DNA from: Neptuniibacter caesariensis
GTDB taxonomy: Bacteria; Pseudomonadota; Gammaproteobacteria; Pseudomonadales; Balneatricaceae
Direction: 5' to 3'
Assembly: GCF_000153345.1 (NCBI RefSeq)
Contig: NZ_CH724126.1
Location: 532,493 to 596,492, forward strand
Length of the DNA: 64,000 bases
A program made the translations under genes and the position numbers. Below the pieces are notes generated by a model. The model was not told the DNA's origin. It was given only the letters and a program-made list of their open reading frames with translations, and ran no database searches. This document shows, piece by piece, positions 51,096 to 60,016 of this stretch (position 1 is its first letter; the number at the start of each line of letters is the position of its first letter).

Positions 51096-52130
51096 ATGGA
51101 TATTACCGAACTTTTATCATTTACCGTACAGCAAGGCGCGTCTGATTTGCATATTTCTGCAGGTATGCCGCCGATCATCCGTGTTGATGGTGACGTACGA
51201 CGTATTAAACTCCCGTCACTGGATCATAAACAGGTACACACACTTGTTTATGACATTATGAATGACAAGCAGCGTAAAGAGTATGAGGATGTGCTCGAAA
51301 CTGACTTTTCATTTGAGGTGCCGGGGCTCGCGCGTTTTCGTGTTAACGCATTCAATCAGAACCGCGGTGCTGGTGCAGTTTTTCGTACCATCCCGAGTAA
51401 AGTACTGACTCTTGATGATCTGGATATGGGTAAAGTATTCAGAGACCTTTCTGAAAAGCCCCGAGGTCTTGTGTTGGTCACGGGGCCTACGGGTTCAGGT
51501 AAAAGTACCACGCTTGCGGCGATGGTCGATTACATCAATGATACCCGCTCTGATCATATCCTTACCATTGAAGATCCAATCGAATTTGTCCATGAAAGTA
51601 AGAAGTGTCTGGTGAACCAGCGTGAGGTTCACAGGGATACCCACAGCTTTGCGAATGCATTGCGTTCAGCGCTTCGTGAAGATCCGGATATTATTCTGGT
51701 GGGCGAGATGCGAGATCTGGAAACCATTCGTCTGGCGCTGACTGCCGCTGAAACAGGTCACTTAGTATTTGGTACTCTGCATACCACATCTGCCGCGAAA
51801 ACAATTGACCGTGTTATAGACGTATTCCCAGCCGCTGAGAAGGATATGGTCCGTTCGATGCTATCCGAGTCACTCATGGGAGTTATTTCTCAGACACTTT
51901 TGAAAAAACCTAAAGGTGGTCGAGTCGCAGCCCATGAAATCATGATAGGTACACCGGCTATCCGTAACCTGATTCGTGAAGATAAGGTCGCACAGATGTA
52001 TTCTGCGATTCAAACAGGTGCTTCATTTGGTATGAAAACGTTGGATCAGTCCCTCCAGGAACTGCTTCATAAGGGCTTGATCTCTCGGGAAACTGCAAGA
52101 GAAAGGGCTGCAAACCCTCAGCAGTTCTAA
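51096..52130 (+). CDS. pilT: Type IV pilus retraction ATPase PilT
   Basis: PilT is the hexameric AAA-like ATPase that retracts type IV pili and drives twitching motility. The 344 residues match P. aeruginosa PilT. The start is the ATG at 51096, with AGGA five bases upstream; the frame is open seven codons further. Walker A GPTGSGKST lies near 130-138, with the Asp box SDHILTIEDPIEFVH, Walker B PDIILVGEMRDLETI, and His box TGHLVFGTLHTTSA. The C-terminal AIRNLIREDKVAQMYSAIQT is the PilT AIRNLIRE signature needed for retraction. pilU follows. Confidence 0.97.
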   Translation: MDITELLSFTVQQGASDLHISAGMPPIIRVDGDVRRIKLPSLDHKQVHTLVYDIMNDKQRKEYEDVLETDFSFEVPGLARFRVNAFNQNRGAGAVFRTIPSKVLTLDDLDMGKVFRDLSEKPRGLVLVTGPTGSGKSTTLAAMVDYINDTRSDHILTIEDPIEFVHESKKCLVNQREVHRDTHSFANALRSALREDPDIILVGEMRDLETIRLALTAAETGHLVFGTLHTTSAAKTIDRVIDVFPAAEKDMVRSMLSESLMGVISQTLLKKPKGGRVAAHEIMIGTPAIRNLIREDKVAQMYSAIQTGASFGMKTLDQSLQELLHKGLISRETARERAANPQQF

Positions 52131-52150
52131 ACCGGGTTTAGGAGAATAGC

Positions 52151-53317
52151 GTGGATTTTACGCAACTTTTAAAAGTTATGGTTGAAAGGGACGCATCAGA
52201 CCTGTTCGTAACAGCTGGTGCTCGACCAACAATTAAGGTTGACGGTACTTTAAAACCGTTGACGAAAGATACGCTGAAACCATCCCAGGCTAGGGCTCTG
52301 GTATACAGCACCATGAATGATAAACAGTTGGCAGAGTTCGAAAGCACCCATGAGTGTAACTTTGCTATCAGTGCGCCAGGTTTAGGTCGTTTTCGTGTGT
52401 CGGCTTTCTTTCAGCGTAACTCAGCGGGTATGGTGTTGAGGAAGATTAACAACCATATTCCGAGCCTCGAAGAGCTGAACCTTCCGCCGATCCTGCGTGA
52501 TCTGTCGATGACTAAACGAGGGCTGATATTATTTGTGGGTGGTACCTCTACAGGTAAATCGACTTCATTAGCGTCGATGATCGACTACCGAAACAGCAAT
52601 CATCGTGGTCATATCATTACGATTGAAGACCCGATTGAGTATATCCACGAACATAAGCAAAGTATCATCACCCAGCGTGAAGTGGGTTTAGATACTGATT
52701 CATTTGATGTGGCATTGAAAAACACCCTGCGTCAGGCGCCGGATGTGATTCTAATGGGTGAGATTCGTACCCGTGAAACTATGCAGCACGGTATCGTGTT
52801 TGCTGAAACGGGACACCTTACATTGGCGACCTTGCACGCAAACAACGCAAACCAGGCGTTGGATCGTGTTATTAGTTTCTTCCCACCTGAGCACCATGAT
52901 CAGCTATGGATGGATCTCTCGCTTAACCTTAAAGCGATCATTGCCCAGCAGTTACTCCCGACAAAAGATGGTAAGGGGCGTCGTGCTGCGATTGAAGTGT
53001 TGATTAATACTCCATTGATTCAGGATCTTATCCGTAAAGGTGAAGTTCATGAGATTAAAGACGTGGTCAAGAAATCGACAAACTTAGGAATGCAGACCTT
53101 CGACCAGTCACTGTTCGGGCTCTATAAAGATGGTGTGATCACTTATGATGTGGCCCTGGCTCATGCGGATTCACCGAATGACCTGCGATTGATGATCAAG
53201 CTAAGTGCTGATACTAACCCAGAGTTAGCGATGGATGAGGATACCCAGTCATTCCACCTGCAGGATGAAGAAGACTATTTACATAACGAAGGGAATGCGA
53301 ACGTTTCGGGTATGTAA
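52151..53317 (+). CDS. pilU: Type IV pilus retraction-associated ATPase PilU
   Basis: PilU is a PilT paralogue that increases retraction force and depends on PilT. The 388 residues begin with a GTG, with AGGAG-like bases upstream. Walker A GGTSTGKST (near 131-139), with Ser and Thr in place of the PilT residues, is the PilU form. ITIEDPIEYIHEHKQ, Walker B PDVILMGEIRTRETM and TGHLTLATLHANNANQAL follow. The C-terminus has PLIQDLIRKGEVHEIKDVVK. It lies 20 bp after pilT and is closed by a terminator, so the two form an operon. Confidence 0.96.
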   Translation: MDFTQLLKVMVERDASDLFVTAGARPTIKVDGTLKPLTKDTLKPSQARALVYSTMNDKQLAEFESTHECNFAISAPGLGRFRVSAFFQRNSAGMVLRKINNHIPSLEELNLPPILRDLSMTKRGLILFVGGTSTGKSTSLASMIDYRNSNHRGHIITIEDPIEYIHEHKQSIITQREVGLDTDSFDVALKNTLRQAPDVILMGEIRTRETMQHGIVFAETGHLTLATLHANNANQALDRVISFFPPEHHDQLWMDLSLNLKAIIAQQLLPTKDGKGRRAAIEVLINTPLIQDLIRKGEVHEIKDVVKKSTNLGMQTFDQSLFGLYKDGVITYDVALAHADSPNDLRLMIKLSADTNPELAMDEDTQSFHLQDEEDYLHNEGNANVSGM

Positions 53318-53336
53318 GTCTGGATTATTGGAAGAT

Positions 53337-53368
53337 AAAAAAACCGTGGTAAATACCACGGTTTTTTT
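53337..53368. terminator. Bidirectional terminator between pilU and pyrC'
   Basis: AAACCGTGGT (53341-53350), AAAT loop and ACCACGGTTT (53355-53364) form a 10-bp stem with an A-run before and a T-run after. It serves the convergent pilU and pyrC' genes. Confidence 0.92.
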
Positions 53369-53380
53369 ATTTCAAAATGG

Positions 53381-54661
53381 TTAGTCTTCTAACTGGTAGA
53401 CGACCTTGCCTTTAAAGAGTGTGGTGCAGACTCTGCCTTTAAGCGGGTAGTCCATAAACGGTGTGTTCTTTCCACGAGAATGGCAGGTTTCAGCATTAAG
53501 CGCCCATTCCATTTCCTGGTCGAAAATAGCAATGTTTGCAGGTTTGCCTACTGTCAGAGTACCTGTCTCCAGCCCAAGAATTTCTGCAGGTGCAGACGTT
53601 AGTTTCTCGATCAGTTGTGGAAGCTCAAGCATGTTTTGCTCAACCAGAATCAAGGTCAATGAAAGCAAAGTTTCAAGGCCGATCATACCGGACTCGGTAT
53701 CCGCAAAGGGGGCTTCTTTGGCGGCTCTTTCGTGTGGCTGGTGGTCTGAGCAGATCGCCTGAATAGTGCCGCTAAGTAAACCTTGGATCAGTCCTGCTCT
53801 GTCCAGTTGGCTGCGCAACGGTGGAATCAGATGGAAGTCATTGTTGAAGCCATTAACGTTTTCGTCTGTTAGCAGTAGGTTCTGAATAGAGACATCTGCT
53901 GTAACTGGAAGACCACGCTCCCGCGCTTCGGAGATCATTCTCACTGAGCGCTCACATGATAGCTGACCAAAATGGGCACGAACACCCGTTTGCTCTGCCA
54001 TGAGCAGGCAACGAGCTACCTCGATAGTTTCTGCCGACTCCGGAATGCCATTTAGCCCAAGGCGGGTGCATGTGCTACCGTCATGCATGCTGCCACCTTT
54101 AGCAAGTGCTTCATCCTGCGCTTGAAAGACGACTAAAAGGTCATGCGTCGCTGCATATTCAAGACAACGCATCAGAATAAGTGAATTGGCTACAGGCTTT
54201 CGGCAGTTGCTGAAGGCAACGCAGCCGGAAGACGCTAAGGCTGCCATTGGCGCAAGCTGCTCGCCATCCAGCCCTTTGGTCAGGGCTCCCATCGGCAGGA
54301 TCTGCATTTTCCCTGCTTCTTCGCAACGATCCTTAATAAGCTCGGCAACGGCGGAAGTATCAATGACCGGGGCCGTAGTAGGTGGCGTCATAAGTGTGGT
54401 AACCCCACCTGCCACTGCTGCATCTGATTCGGTTTTAATAGAGCCTTTTTGTGAAGGGCCAGGTTCACAGGTATGTGCTGACAGATCGATAAAGCCGGGG
54501 CAAACAACTTTGTTGCTGGCATCAATAATCTGATCTGCACTGAAATTATCTGGGGCTTCGCCAACCGCCAGTATTTTTCCATCGCTGATATACAGGTTGG
54601 TAACGTTATCCAATTGATTTGCCGGATCAATAACGCGACCGCCTTGAATAAGAATGTTCAT
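53381..54661 (-). CDS. Dihydroorotase-like protein PyrC' (probably inactive)
   Basis: The 426-residue protein is of the dihydroorotase family, but the zinc-binding HxH of the active site is broken: in FIDLSAHTCEPG, a serine stands where the first histidine should be and a cysteine replaces the conserved arginine (residues 58-68). Pseudomonas pyrB is likewise followed by a pseudo-dihydroorotase (pyrC') whose product is needed to assemble aspartate transcarbamoylase. The tail VGKPANIAIFD and GRVCTTLFKGKVVY fit the family. It lies 14 bp after pyrB. An active PyrC must lie elsewhere. Calling it inactive is inference from missing ligands. Confidence 0.9.
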   Translation of the reverse strand: MNILIQGGRVIDPANQLDNVTNLYISDGKILAVGEAPDNFSADQIIDASNKVVCPGFIDLSAHTCEPGPSQKGSIKTESDAAVAGGVTTLMTPPTTAPVIDTSAVAELIKDRCEEAGKMQILPMGALTKGLDGEQLAPMAALASSGCVAFSNCRKPVANSLILMRCLEYAATHDLLVVFQAQDEALAKGGSMHDGSTCTRLGLNGIPESAETIEVARCLLMAEQTGVRAHFGQLSCERSVRMISEARERGLPVTADVSIQNLLLTDENVNGFNNDFHLIPPLRSQLDRAGLIQGLLSGTIQAICSDHQPHERAAKEAPFADTESGMIGLETLLSLTLILVEQNMLELPQLIEKLTSAPAEILGLETGTLTVGKPANIAIFDQEMEWALNAETCHSRGKNTPFMDYPLKGRVCTTLFKGKVVYQLED

Positions 54662-54675
54662 CGTTATTTCTCCTC

Positions 54676-55668
54676 TTAAAGCTCGTTACCACGGCTTTTC
54701 ATCTGACCACTCATCGACATGGACATCACCGCCATACGTACAGCGATACCATTAGTCACCTGATCCAGAATCAGCGAACGGTCACCATCCGCAACTGACG
54801 AGGCGATCTCAACGCCACGGTTGATGGGGCCTGGGTGCATCACAACTGCATCGGGCTTAGCTAAGCGAAGCTTGTCCATAGTCAGGCCATAAAGCTTATA
54901 AAACTCACTCTCGCTCGGTAGTAACGCGGTATTCATGCGTTCTTTCTGTAGGCGTAGCATCATAACTACATCTACATCTTTAATTCCTTCCTGCATATTG
55001 GTGAATACTTTGACGCCTAAGGTCTCAATATTGCGAGGAAGCAGGGTATTAGGCGCAATAACCCGAATCTCATTCACGCCAAGTGTGCGAAGTGCGTGAA
55101 TCTGTGAGCGGGCAACCCTTGAATGGAGAATATCGCCTACGATGGCAACCGTCAGGGGCGCAAAATCGCCTTTTGCCTGGCGGATGGTCAGCATGTCCAG
55201 CATCGCCTGGGTTGGATGGGCATGACGACCATCTCCAGCATTGATAACCGCGACATCCGGTGTGACGTGTTCAGCAATAAAATGCGCTGCACCACTACTT
55301 GAGTGGCGTACCACAAACATATCTGAATGCATCGCATGCAATGTCATCAGGGTGTCTTTAAGCGTCTCCCCTTTAGAGGTAGAGGAGGTACTGATGTTCA
55401 GGTTCAGTACATCGGCCGAGAGGCGCTTAGCCGCCAGTTCAAAAGTTGAGAGAGTACGAGTACTGGCTTCAAAAAACAGGTTAACAACGGTTTTTCCGCG
55501 CAGTAGTGGTACCTTCTTGACCTGCTTAGCGCTCATGTCGACGAAAGAGTCAGCAGTGTCGAGAATTTCGGTTAATAGCTCTCTGGAAAGCCCTTCGGTA
55601 GTGATAAAGTGCTTTAGTTCGCCTTCTTCAGTGAGTTGAATCTGATTGGGATCCGTTTGCTCAAACAT
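54676..55668 (-). CDS. pyrB: Aspartate carbamoyltransferase catalytic subunit, Pseudomonas type
   Basis: PyrB joins carbamoyl phosphate and aspartate in pyrimidine synthesis. The 330 residues, with an N-terminal extension before the first domain, match the class A form that partners PyrC'. The carbamoyl-phosphate motif reads [18 protein letters not shown] (residues 66 to 83): Leu73 replaces the usual second arginine of STRTR. Later motifs are intact: [32 protein letters not shown] and [12 protein letters not shown]. It lies between pyrR (8 bp) and pyrC' (14 bp). Confidence 0.94.
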   Translation of the reverse strand: MFEQTDPNQIQLTEEGELKHFITTEGLSRELLTEILDTADSFVDMSAKQVKKVPLLRGKTVVNLFFEASTRTLSTFELAAKRLSADVLNLNISTSSTSKGETLKDTLMTLHAMHSDMFVVRHSSSGAAHFIAEHVTPDVAVINAGDGRHAHPTQAMLDMLTIRQAKGDFAPLTVAIVGDILHSRVARSQIHALRTLGVNEIRVIAPNTLLPRNIETLGVKVFTNMQEGIKDVDVVMMLRLQKERMNTALLPSESEFYKLYGLTMDKLRLAKPDAVVMHPGPINRGVEIASSVADGDRSLILDQVTNGIAVRMAVMSMSMSGQMKSRGNEL

Positions 55669-55676
55669 GGGTTAAC

Positions 55677-56192
55677 TCAGCCTTCAGAACGGTTGCGGAT
55701 TTCCAAAGCCAGCGGCTCTGGACCGGTTAATTTAACAATTTCATTACTGCCAATCGCCAGCGTTCCGCCAATGATATCGGCCTGGATAGGTAGCTCACGT
55801 TGTTGCAGATCAAGCAGAGTGACCAAAGTGACGGATGCGGGGCGGCCGAAATCAAATAGCTCGTTCATCGCAGCTCGGATCGTTCTGCCACTCATAATCA
55901 CATCATCCACCAGAATAATGTGCCTGCCTTCAGTTGTGCATGGCAGTTTTGAAGGCTGTACTTTGGGATTTAGCCCACTCTGGTCAAAGTCATCACGGTG
56001 GAACGAGATATCCAAAACCCCTAAAGGGCTATTCAGGTTTAGTTCCTCGTGAAGTTTTTCAGCGAGCCATACGCCACCTGTTCGAATACCAATCATCAGA
56101 GGGTCTGGCTTTGTGCCCGAAGTGATTAGTGAACTCAGCTCCTGTTGCATTTTACCTAGCAATGCTTCCGCATTAAGTGTGTTTGAGGTCAT
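55677..56192 (-). CDS. pyrR: PyrR bifunctional regulator/uracil phosphoribosyltransferase
   Basis: The 171-residue protein is of the PRTase type I fold: IGIRTGGVWLAEKLHEEL, HRDDFDQSGLNP, and the PRPP-binding IILVDDVIMSGRTIRAAMNE. In other bacteria PyrR binds UMP or UTP and controls pyr transcription or acts as uracil phosphoribosyltransferase. In Pseudomonas it regulates pyrimidine genes. Start at the ATG at 56192: GGAGGA lies five bases upstream, and the frame beyond it has no family similarity. It overlaps ruvX by 20 bases. No attenuator was found ahead of pyrB. Confidence 0.92.
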   Translation of the reverse strand: MTSNTLNAEALLGKMQQELSSLITSGTKPDPLMIGIRTGGVWLAEKLHEELNLNSPLGVLDISFHRDDFDQSGLNPKVQPSKLPCTTEGRHIILVDDVIMSGRTIRAAMNELFDFGRPASVTLVTLLDLQQRELPIQADIIGGTLAIGSNEIVKLTGPEPLALEIRNRSEG

Positions 56193-56649
56193 ACACTTCC
56201 TCCAATCGGGTGTGACTAGGAATACGAATGTCGCAGTTAAACCAGCTTTCAAGAATTAGCTGTGCAGCGATCCCATCAACGGATTCCTCTCTAAAGTTAT
56301 CGCTTCCACCTGAAGCAAAATGAATCTCTTTAGCTTCCGCTGTGGATAATCGTTCATCCATTAAAAAACATGGCGTTTTATACCGTTCATGGAGTCTGTT
56401 GGCAAACTTGCGGGCCCGATGGGCCATATCGCTGATTGTGCCATCAGCATTCAGTGGAATGCCGACGACCAAAGCATCGGGTTGCCATTCGGATATTAGC
56501 TTGCTGATCTCATCCCAGTTTGGGATGCCATCTTTTGCTATTAGGGGAGTCAGTGGTGAAGCAGTACCAGTGACAGATTGACCAGAAGCTACGCCTATTC
56601 TGCGAGTCCCAAAGTCAAAGGCCAGAGCCTGGTTAAAGGTATTATTCAT
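56173..56649 (-). CDS. ruvX: RuvX/YqgF Holliday-junction-resolvase-like nuclease
   Basis: The 158-residue RNase H-like protein has ALAFDFGTRRIGVASG at the N-terminus with a catalytic Asp, DALVVGIPLNADG, and DERLSTAEAKEIHF near the C-terminal half. VDGIAAQLILESW holds another acidic residue. The YqgF family is essential in E. coli and processes pre-16S rRNA 5' ends. It lies 50 bp after yqgE and overlaps pyrR by 20 bases, as in the conserved yqgE-ruvX-pyrR order. Confidence 0.93.
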   Translation of the reverse strand: MNNTFNQALAFDFGTRRIGVASGQSVTGTASPLTPLIAKDGIPNWDEISKLISEWQPDALVVGIPLNADGTISDMAHRARKFANRLHERYKTPCFLMDERLSTAEAKEIHFASGGSDNFREESVDGIAAQLILESWFNCDIRIPSHTRLEEVYDLKHT

Positions 56650-56699
56650 TCAGTGTCAAAGCCTTACGCTAGCATGACTGACATGCCTGGGGTAAGTGC

Positions 56700-57272
56700 T
56701 CAGGCGTGTCCTGGATGGGCCGTCAGTAGGTCGAGATTGATGCCCAATATTGATGCGGCTGCCTGCAAGCGGTCTCCAGCCGGAATGCCGAATAGTATAT
56801 CCGAATTTGCCGGGCAGCTTAACCAGACATTGTCACTGATTTCCTGTTCAAGTTGACCTGGGCTCCATCCAGCACAACCTAAGGCTATTAGGTATTCGTG
56901 TTTGAATCTTCCTTCGGCAGCAGCCTCTATGGCATCAACCGAAGTTGAAAGGAAAATTTCTTCTGCTACGCAATGGCTAGAGGGCCACTCGAAGGGGTCG
57001 GAGCTTCTGTGAAGCACATAGCCCCGTTCGGGCTTCACAGGACCGCCACTGAAAATTTCATCCTGTTGATTTTCATTAGAGATACAAGGCAGATTCAGGT
57101 GGTCGCAAAGGTCAGATAAAGTGATTCCCACCGGCCGGTTAACGACCAGCCCCATCGCCCCATATTCACTATGATCACAAATATAGGTAACTGTTTGTGA
57201 AAAGTGCGGATCATTCAGATGAGGCATAGAGATAAGAAAATGATTACGCAGAGAATAGCTCGGTGACGTCAT
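56700..57272 (-). CDS. yqgE: YqgE/AlgH family protein (UPF0301)
   Basis: The 190-residue protein matches the UPF0301 family: LRNHFLISMPHLNDPHFSQT, CDHSEYGAMGLVVNRPVGI, FSGGPVKPERGYVLH and ALGCAGWSPGQLEQEI. The function is unknown; in Pseudomonas the homologue algH was linked to alginate regulation. It lies 36 bp after the tonB-like gene and upstream of ruvX, in the common yqgE-ruvX order. Confidence 0.93.
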   Translation of the reverse strand: MTSPSYSLRNHFLISMPHLNDPHFSQTVTYICDHSEYGAMGLVVNRPVGITLSDLCDHLNLPCISNENQQDEIFSGGPVKPERGYVLHRSSDPFEWPSSHCVAEEIFLSTSVDAIEAAAEGRFKHEYLIALGCAGWSPGQLEQEISDNVWLSCPANSDILFGIPAGDRLQAAASILGINLDLLTAHPGHA

Positions 57273-57308
57273 AAGAGCAGGCTCAGGTTATATGCACTGT
57301 ATTAACAC

Positions 57309-58262
57309 TTAGTATATGTAGGCCCTTTTCTCAAACTTCCAGGTACGGATTATCTCTAAAACATCCGTACTTTTTCTCATCTCTACAGGGAAGGGCTGGA
57401 AGGGGGCCGCAAGCTGAACAATACGTTTAGCAGCGTCATCAAGTACAGGTTTGCCTGAGGACTGAAGGATCTCGATGCTTTTAACTGAACCGTCTGGATA
57501 GATTGAAACGAGCAGACGCAAGCTCCCATACATTTTCTTGCGTCGGGCCTCTTCTGGGTAGTTTATATTACCCACGTTCTCAATTTTCTTGCGCCAATTA
57601 TCCAAATAAAGCGCATCCTCACGCTTTTGGGTCGAGGCGGAGGTTAGCCTTTTAACGCGGGGTTGTTTAGCCATCATCTCTCGATGGCTATCAATCTCTG
57701 CCTGTAAGCTGGCAATTTCCAAACTTCGCGCGAGCAGGGAGGTAGTGGGGCGATCCTGGTTTTGCGGTTTGGTTTTCTCTTTTGGTGGCTTTTTGCTGAT
57801 ATCCGCTGTTTTCTGCGCTTTAGGCTTTATGGTGGCAACGGTTTTTGGGCTTTTCGAAGAAGCAGCTTGAGCCTGTTTGGCTGGGGTAGCTGTTTTTTCA
57901 GGTTTGCTTGGTAGTTCAGCGGGTGTTGGTGATGGTGGTGTTTGCGCAACCACGGGTTGAGGCAGTTGGGGATTTACTTTGTCATCGCGTAGGGATGATT
58001 TTTGTGGCGTTGCGGGTAACAGTTTTTTCTGAGATTCGCCGCTACCTTCCTGGTTAGCCTGGGCAATAAAATCTGCCTTTTTAGGGGCTTTTTCTTGCTG
58101 AAACTGAGCAAGGGTGATCTCGATTGTTTTTAGCGGTGGTTTAACGGCTTCTGAGGTAAAGGAGATACCAATAATCGCCACAGCATGTATGGCTGTGGCG
58201 AAAAACAGCGTAAAGCCAAATCGCTCTATTGCAGATACTGCAGGTGTCGCAATGCTACTCAC
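57309..58262 (-). CDS. TonB-family energy transducer
   Basis: The 317-residue protein has an N-terminal membrane anchor (FGFTLFFATAIHAVAIIGIS), a long proline/lysine-rich periplasmic linker (about 60-185; PQPVVAQTPPSPTPAELPSK), a helical segment and a C-terminal TonB fold (NYPEEARRKKMYGSLRLLVS, then YPDGSVKSIEILQSSGKP). It transmits proton-motive energy to outer-membrane receptors. In Pseudomonas the tonB3 gene in the same place (before gshB) is needed for twitching. No ExbB/ExbD genes are nearby. It lies 20 bp after gshB. Confidence 0.88.
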   Translation of the reverse strand: MSSIATPAVSAIERFGFTLFFATAIHAVAIIGISFTSEAVKPPLKTIEITLAQFQQEKAPKKADFIAQANQEGSGESQKKLLPATPQKSSLRDDKVNPQLPQPVVAQTPPSPTPAELPSKPEKTATPAKQAQAASSKSPKTVATIKPKAQKTADISKKPPKEKTKPQNQDRPTTSLLARSLEIASLQAEIDSHREMMAKQPRVKRLTSASTQKREDALYLDNWRKKIENVGNINYPEEARRKKMYGSLRLLVSIYPDGSVKSIEILQSSGKPVLDDAAKRIVQLAAPFQPFPVEMRKSTDVLEIIRTWKFEKRAYIY

Positions 58263-58282
58263 GCTGTTATTGTTCCTTGGGG

Positions 58283-59230
58283 TTAAGCAAGTTTTTCTTC
58301 GATGGCATTCATCAATTGCATCCCAATATCCAGGCCATACTGGTTATCAAGCTCGCGGATACAGGTCGGGCTGGTGACATTAATCTCGGTTAGATAATCA
58401 CCGATGACATCCAGTCCTACGAAAAGCAAACCTTTCTCCTTCAGTGTGGGTGCAATCTGTTCGCAGATCCAGTATTCCCTCTCGGTAAGTTCTCGTCCCT
58501 CTCCTCTACCGCCTGCTGCCAGGTTACCCCGCGTTTCACCTTGAGCCGGGATACGAGCAAGTCCATAAGGAACAGGCTCGCCATCAACTAAAAGAATGCG
58601 TTTATCACCGTCGACAATTTCCGGGATGTACTTCTGTGCCATGATCGTCTGTTGACCGTGGTCGGTCAACGTTTCAATGATAACGCCGAGGTTCAGTCCA
58701 TCCTCTTTAATGCGATAGATTTGCGAACCGCCCATACCATCCAGAGGCTTAAAGATGACATCGCCATGCTCTTTATGGAACTGTCGAAGCATCTCATCAT
58801 TTTTGCTGACTAACACCGGTGGGCAGCACTCAGGGAAGTGCGTCGCGAATAGCTTCTCGTTGAAATCACGGAGGCTTTGGGGTTTGTTGACGATCAGTGA
58901 GCCTTCTTTTTCTGCTTGCTCTAGCAGATAAGTTGTATAGATGAACTCATTATCGAAAGGAGGGTCCTTCCGCATCAGGATGACATTCAAATCGGAAAGG
59001 TCACGAGTGACATATTCGCCTCGATCAAACCAATCGTTTTCATCCATTCTCACTTCAAGCGGAGCCATTTTAGCCTGGGCTTTGCCATCCAGTGAAAAAA
59101 GGTGATGCTGTTCCATGTACCAAAGCTCCCAGCCTTTTTGCTGAGCAGCCCATAGCATCGCCAGAGAACTGTCTTTTTTGAAAGTGATGTTATCAATCGG
59201 ATCCATCACTATGCCAAGTTTGATTGTCAT
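58283..59230 (-). CDS. gshB: Glutathione synthetase
   Basis: GshB joins gamma-glutamylcysteine and glycine with ATP to make glutathione. The 315 residues match the family: GIVMDPIDNITFKKDSSLAM at the N-terminus, then FKPLDGMGGSQIYRI with glycine-rich ATP loop, PYGLARIPAQGETRGNLAAG and GLDVIGDYLTEINVTSPTC (metal and substrate residues). It is the first gene of the gshB-tonB pair here, with 48 bp to rsmE upstream. Confidence 0.97.
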   Translation of the reverse strand: MTIKLGIVMDPIDNITFKKDSSLAMLWAAQQKGWELWYMEQHHLFSLDGKAQAKMAPLEVRMDENDWFDRGEYVTRDLSDLNVILMRKDPPFDNEFIYTTYLLEQAEKEGSLIVNKPQSLRDFNEKLFATHFPECCPPVLVSKNDEMLRQFHKEHGDVIFKPLDGMGGSQIYRIKEDGLNLGVIIETLTDHGQQTIMAQKYIPEIVDGDKRILLVDGEPVPYGLARIPAQGETRGNLAAGGRGEGRELTEREYWICEQIAPTLKEKGLLFVGLDVIGDYLTEINVTSPTCIRELDNQYGLDIGMQLMNAIEEKLA

Positions 59231-59278
59231 CTTGTCTTAATCCTGTACCGTCAAACGGTTCTCTGTATATTCTGTTAA

Positions 59279-60007
59279 CTAGCCCAAATCGCCCCATAGA
59301 TAGTTAAGCAGGGTTAGCGCTGCAACTGGAGCGGTTTCCGTACGCATAACTCGGGGGCCGAGTGTCAGAGGTTTGAACCCAAACTCCTGAGCAAGTTCAA
59401 CTTCGTCCTCGGTTAGGCCGCCTTCCGGGCCTATTAATAAGGCAACACTTGAAGGGGGCTTCATCTCCTGAAGCGGCATCTCGCTATGATGGTGCAGAAC
59501 CAGTTTGAGCTCTGCATCCTGCTGCGCTAGCCATGATTTAAGGTTTTCCGGCTTAGCTATCAGAGGTGGATTCACCCGGCCACTCTGCTCACAGGCACTA
59601 ATAGCGATCTGTTGCCAATGATTGATTCGTTTCGCTTGCCTCTCTTCAGGCAGTTTTACTTCACAGCGTTCTGAGAAGAGCGGGGTTATCTGGTGTACGC
59701 CCATCTCGGTGCTTTTTTGTACTGCGTAATCCATCCGCTCACCCCGTGACAAGCTTTGCCCGATATGAACAGTCAGCGGAGTTTCGCTATTGCTTTGGAT
59801 CGTCTCAACTATATGGGCGCTGGCTTTACGCTTTTCAACCTGACTGAGCTCTGCAAGATACTCGACCCCATTGCCATTAAATAAAATGAGCTGGTCACCT
59901 ACCTTCATTCTGAGAGCGCGGCTAACATGCTGAACAACTTCATCACTTAGCTGGATTTCACTCTTTTCGCTCAGGGGCTGGGGATCGTAAAAGCGCGGGA
60001 TTCTCAT
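59279..60007 (-). CDS. rsmE: 16S rRNA (uracil-1498-N3)-methyltransferase RsmE
   Basis: RsmE methylates U1498 of 16S rRNA with SAM. The 242-residue SPOUT protein has an N-terminal PUA-like domain (QHVSRALRMKVGDQLILFNG) and a C-terminal knot: ALLIGPEGGLTEDEVELA, then GFKPLTLGPRVMRTETAPVA. The pattern QKSTEMGVHQITPLFSERC is the family signature. It lies 9 bp after the GGDEF/EAL gene and 48 bp before gshB. Confidence 0.95.
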   Translation of the reverse strand: MRIPRFYDPQPLSEKSEIQLSDEVVQHVSRALRMKVGDQLILFNGNGVEYLAELSQVEKRKASAHIVETIQSNSETPLTVHIGQSLSRGERMDYAVQKSTEMGVHQITPLFSERCEVKLPEERQAKRINHWQQIAISACEQSGRVNPPLIAKPENLKSWLAQQDAELKLVLHHHSEMPLQEMKPPSSVALLIGPEGGLTEDEVELAQEFGFKPLTLGPRVMRTETAPVAALTLLNYLWGDLG

Positions 60008-60016
60008 AGGTAGGTT

